A stretch of DNA of 8,439 nt, taken from contig JAFLKZ010000113.1 of the NCBI GenBank assembly GCA_019162915.1, positions 50,805 through 59,243 of the forward strand, given 5' to 3'. Below, in pieces: positions 5,865 to 8,439 of the stretch (position 1 is the first letter of the stretch; each line of letters begins with the position of its first letter). Origin of the DNA: Campylobacteraceae bacterium (GTDB lineage Bacteria > Campylobacterota > Campylobacteria > Campylobacterales > Sulfurospirillaceae). Below the pieces are notes generated by a model. That model was not told the origin of the DNA. It saw only the letters and a program-made list of their open reading frames with translations, and did no database searches. The position numbers and the translations under genes were made by a program.

Positions 5865-5977
5865 AATAGATAGCAAAGCTAATAATCTTTTTCAACGTAT
5901 ACCTCTGGTATTTTCATAGCTTCTGCTGTGGCTTCAATAACATCACTAAAAAGATTTTTATCTTTATGTAATGTCAT
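5816..5977 (-). pseudogene. abiEii: AbiEii toxin N-terminal remnant (nonsense codon plus truncation)
   Basis: AbiEii is the nucleotidyltransferase toxin of the AbiE type IV toxin-antitoxin/phage-abortive system. ATG 5977, with GGAG six bases upstream, starts MTLHKDKNLF, continuing to IPEVYVEKDY. A TAG (5881-5879) stands where the family has the Trp of EKDYWV, so one G-to-A change explains it. The frame then continues LCYLLKNLSLSSYRTQVVFKG, the family's approach to the KGGTSLSK nucleotide-binding motif, and stops being homologous at about 5816. That point abuts the moaD-like stop codon. The catalytic GS-D-D residues are gone. The start overlaps the ancestral stop of abiEi (ATGA), the usual AbiE arrangement. 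Confidence 0.8.
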
Positions 5978-6681
5978 ATAATTCTCCATTTTTCTTTGCT
6001 AGGTAGTATTTTTGCATCAATGTTTAGTTTATACTTAGTTAATGGATTGAGAGTCTCTTTGAGGACAAAGGCCATGTCCCATATCTTGTAAAAGAGCCCC
6101 GAGTAAAGCTCTGATTTTTGGTGAATAGGACTTTGCAAGGGTAATAAGCTTTTTTTGTTTTAGGAGATCTAGTTTATCAATCTCTTCCTTTACCATCGTC
6201 AACACAGCTTCAATACTCACATCGGGTGCTTTATCTAGGTATTTAAGAAGATCTAAGAGTTTTAATAATGGAACATTACTATTTGATATTTTTACCTTTG
6301 ATGGGATAAACTCCAAACTTAGATTTTTAGTTATTTGCTTTAGAGGTGAAACGCGATTGGAAGCTATTTCTATTTTAGAAGTCACTTGCGTTGTTAATCC
6401 AAAACTATTATATAAAGCAATACCCGTGACATAACCACTTGTTTGATTATCAGTATAGCTTTTAATAATCTCATCATCTTTAGGCTTTAAGGCTCCAAAT
6501 ATGCTAAGTTTTGGTTTATAGTAACGACCTTTAGAGATTTTTTGAATGATACCTGTCTTATTAAGCTTGCATAATTCTACTGTTACACTTAAAGGGCTAA
6601 AAGGCAGATCTTTACATGTAAAGATTTCCCCTGCATTTAATGTTTCAATATAATTACGAATAGCTTTTGCTTCGGACGCGT
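5974..6681 (-). pseudogene. abiEi: AbiEi antitoxin pseudogene (start lost, C-terminal frameshift)
   Basis: The open minus-strand frame 6715-6035 reads EAKAIRNYIETLNAGEIF, then GRYYKPKLSIFG, GYVTGIALYNSFGLTTQV and ALLGALLQDMG. This is the AbiEi (DUF6088-type) antitoxin: an N-terminal winged helix that represses the operon, then the antitoxin domain. No ATG, GTG or TTG lies in frame before GTG 6385, deep inside the domain. A good RBS, AAGGAG (6693-6688), is followed after six bases by ACG (6681-6679), which I read as a mutated ATG, now also out of frame by one base. At the 3' end the frame stops at 6037-6035. The true C-terminus LNPLTKYKLNIDAKILPSKE then resumes in another frame, ending at TGA 5976-5974. 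The lost unit lies in a TC repeat near 6048-6056. Functional antitoxin is not expected. Confidence 0.8.
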
Positions 6682-6687
6682 TAAAAA

Positions 6688-6713
6688 CTCCTTTATTTTG
6701 AAGAACTATAGCA
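6688..6713 (-). promoter_or_regulatory. Relic abiE promoter and RBS
   Basis: On the minus strand an extended -10, TGCTATAGT (6713-6705), lies 11 bases before AAGGAG (6693-6688). Transcription would begin near 6698, giving a short leader to the ACG that replaces the start codon. The rest of 6716-6845 is AT-rich and I see no gene in it. Confidence 0.4.
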
Positions 6714-6845
6714 TATTATTTAATGTTTTTAGTATTTAAAACTTTATATTTTAAGAAATTAAATAAGCTATTTTCAGGTTATTTAAGAAGTAGAATCGAT
6801 AAAAACTTTTTATTACTAGCAATTTTGGTGTAACATAATAGATTC

Positions 6846-7513
6846 TTAAATAAATAAATCGTGTCCATTATCTTTGAGCCACGCTTTCTTCTCTATATAG
6901 TTCGGCATCAAGCGCTGAACTTCTTTCCAAAATCTTTCATTATGTGTATGCTCTTTTAAATGAGTAACCTCATGAATGATGATATAATCTAATACGCTGA
7001 TTGGAGCCATTGCAATTTTCCAATTAAAATTCAAAACCCCATCTTTCGTACATGAGCCCCAGCGATAGCCAAGATCCATAATTTTATACTCAGGTATTTC
7101 AAAATTGAGATTTTTATTTAAATGTTCCAATCTTTCTTTAATTTTACTTTTTAAATGTTGCGTGTACCAAGTTTTAAAAAGCTCTTTCGCTTTAGTTTGA
7201 TATTTTTTACCAAGTAAAAACCAACCTTGTTTCAATTTTAAGATAACATCTTCTTCTACCACTTCAAGCCTATAACTTCGGCCCAAGTAAGAAAAACTTT
7301 CACCAGAAATAAATTGCTTTTTTATTGTCTTGTCTTTATATAATTTTTTTACAGCTAGTTTTTCCCATATCCATAATCGCTTTTTATAAACGTGTTTTCT
7401 ATTTCATCTTTGTCTAATTCTTGAGGTGCATTGACAACAATACTGCCATCTCTCTCAATCGTTATCCCAATACTCGAGCGATTAGACCTAACTATTTCAT
7501 AATCAATTTGCAA
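6846..7513 (-). pseudogene. YgjP-like (DUF45) zinc metallopeptidase, frameshifted
   Basis: Two frames together make one ~222-residue YgjP/M48-like protein. The first runs from TTG 7513 (GGGA seven bases upstream, overlapping the hsdR 3' end by 11 bases): LQIDYEIVRSNRSSIGITIE, then VVNAPQELDKDEIENT. The second continues VYKKRLWIWEKLAVKKLYKD and goes on without interruption to the stop at 6846. One base is missing near 7391-7394. The zinc site is intact: HEVTHLKEHTHNERFW (His, Glu, His, third His) and GYRWGSC, all family hallmarks. The second frame alone offers ATG 7286, giving a 146-residue C-terminal piece that keeps the catalytic motif but has no evident RBS. YgjP-like genes commonly sit beside type I restriction genes; their role there is unclear. 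A sequencing error cannot be excluded. Confidence 0.75.
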
Positions 7514-8439
7514 GCTCTAGTCCCTTTAGCTGTTCATGATTTACTTTAGTAAGGCTCATATATTTTTCTTTTATATTAGGAATATTGTTTATGAGATTAG
7601 TTTGTTTTGAATTGGCGATGAGACCTACCAAATAGTTTTCAAGATTGTGCCTTGAATGTTCTCCTGTTGTTCCCCAAAAATCTACTCTTTGTATCTCTCG
7701 AGAAGCTTGTTCAACACTATTTATAACTAAGTCAATTACCGTATCACAAACATCACTTGTACATTCATCTTCGTTAAAATAGCTCATAAAAAGATCATAG
7801 TAAGCCATGCAAACTTCACACTTCAACTTCTTAAACACTTCAAGAATCTCTCGTCCACCGTGCATATCTTCTTTAAATTTAGAGAGTTTCCCAACTAGTT
7901 TTTCCCACTCCCCTTTATGCTCAGCGATAATTTTTTCTAGTTTTTCAGCAAGTGATTTATAATAAAGTGGGTCTTTATCTATATTGATACGAATCGTATA
8001 TCTAAGCGCATGCTCCATCTCTGAAGCAACAGCCTTATCTGGTCTACCTTTAATTGCATCACTAAATTCTTCATCAAAAATTGATATTGGTCTTACTTTT
8101 GTTTCTATGCCTTCACTTATCAAATGCTCATCAATGAGTGCTTTAACTTTTGCACCAATACCTTCAATATTTAATTCAGGATCTCTATATCTTCTTTGTG
8201 CCTCATTTTTAATGAGACCCAATATTTGTACATCATCTAAAAAATATTTTTTTATAGGGTTAGGTAAAATAAAATCAATAAGTTTTGCAAACTCTTTAAA
8301 TAGTACCTTAAACTCTTGACGGAGTTTTTCATCGGACAATAAAATAACTGCGTCTTCCAAGTTATTCTTATTTATCTCCTCGACTCCATTTTCTGTAAAA
8401 AACTGTATCGCTTTTCTATGAGAGAGCTCAAGTTGTGAT
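7503..8439 (-). CDS. hsdR: Type I restriction enzyme HsdR, C-terminal part
   Basis: The frame is open from the window edge to TGA 7505-7503, so the 5' part (nuclease and helicase motors) lies outside and 311 residues are visible. HsdR is the ATP-driven translocase/nuclease subunit of HsdRMS, which cuts unmodified DNA. The visible part is the helical C-terminal domain (DUF3387-like) that docks on the methyltransferase core. Marks include DEEFSDAIKGRPDKAVASEM, ALRYTIRINIDKDPLYYKSL AEKLE and VDFWGTTGEHSRHNLENYL close to the end. The coding sequence continues through a TTG at 8360 up to the window edge without a stop. The gene overlaps the YgjP-like gene by 11 bases. hsdM and hsdS are presumably further upstream. 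Confidence 0.85.
   Translation of the reverse strand, partial: SQLELSHRKAIQFFTENGVEEINKNNLEDAVILLSDEKLRQEFKVLFKEFAKLIDFILPNPIKKYFLDDVQILGLIKNEAQRRYRDPELNIEGIGAKVKALIDEHLISEGIETKVRPISIFDEEFSDAIKGRPDKAVASEMEHALRYTIRINIDKDPLYYKSLAEKLEKIIAEHKGEWEKLVGKLSKFKEDMHGGREILEVFKKLKCEVCMAYYDLFMSYFNEDECTSDVCDTVIDLVINSVEQASREIQRVDFWGTTGEHSRHNLENYLVGLIANSKQTNLINNIPNIKEKYMSLTKVNHEQLKGLELAN

Noticed and set aside
6785..6830. ATAAAAA-C-TTTTTAT inverted repeat as terminator of the YgjP-like gene
   Set aside because: There is no room for a loop, the arms are pure A/T, and there is no separate T-tract.
7984..8319. Plus-strand 111-codon ORF
   Set aside because: It is antisense to hsdR and has no RBS or recognisable features.
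1..8439. CRISPR arrays, tRNA or rRNA genes, insertion sequences
   Set aside because: I saw no regularly spaced repeats, no cloverleaf or rRNA sequence and no transposase on either strand.

Overview
The window is AT-rich accessory DNA from a bacterium that I would place in the Campylobacterota (Sulfurospirillum/Arcobacter-like). The grounds are base composition, an Opr-type porin typical of that group, and the protein flavour. This placement is recalled from family knowledge, not proven here.

Layout. (1) 1-926 is a gene graveyard. A HipB-like regulator runs off the left edge on the minus strand and has a near-consensus promoter. It is followed by three decayed fragments that a plain ORF search misses: the C-terminal tail of an RNA ligase RtcB (plus), a piece of an ORF6N-domain protein (minus), and the first ~45 residues of a response regulator (minus). 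(2) 1006-5815 is the intact core: an outer-membrane porin (minus), a divergent IclR-family regulator (plus), a small four-helix membrane protein resembling a tandem DUF2798, a tungsten/molybdenum aldehyde ferredoxin oxidoreductase (AOR) family enzyme, and a MoaD/ThiS-like sulfur carrier overlapping the AOR stop codon. (3) 5816-8439 is a defence island read on the minus strand: the 3' end of hsdR (type I restriction), an overlapping YgjP-like zinc peptidase gene with a frameshift, and an AbiE (type IV toxin-antitoxin) pair that is thoroughly inactivated.

How the core may work (inference): the porin admits a small, probably acidic or aromatic, compound; IclR senses it or a product; the membrane protein and the pterin enzyme act on it; and the MoaD-like protein supplies dithiolene sulfur for the cofactor. 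A 13-base motif found in the porin/iclR intergenic region recurs inside a 39-base palindrome overlapping the promoter of the membrane-protein/AOR operon. This makes IclR control of the whole cassette plausible.

The cassette ends exactly at the moaD-like stop codon, where a fragment of the AbiEii toxin gene begins in antisense. The transcription terminator of the operon is built from that toxin remnant. The cassette therefore appears to have landed in, or replaced part of, a decaying defence region.
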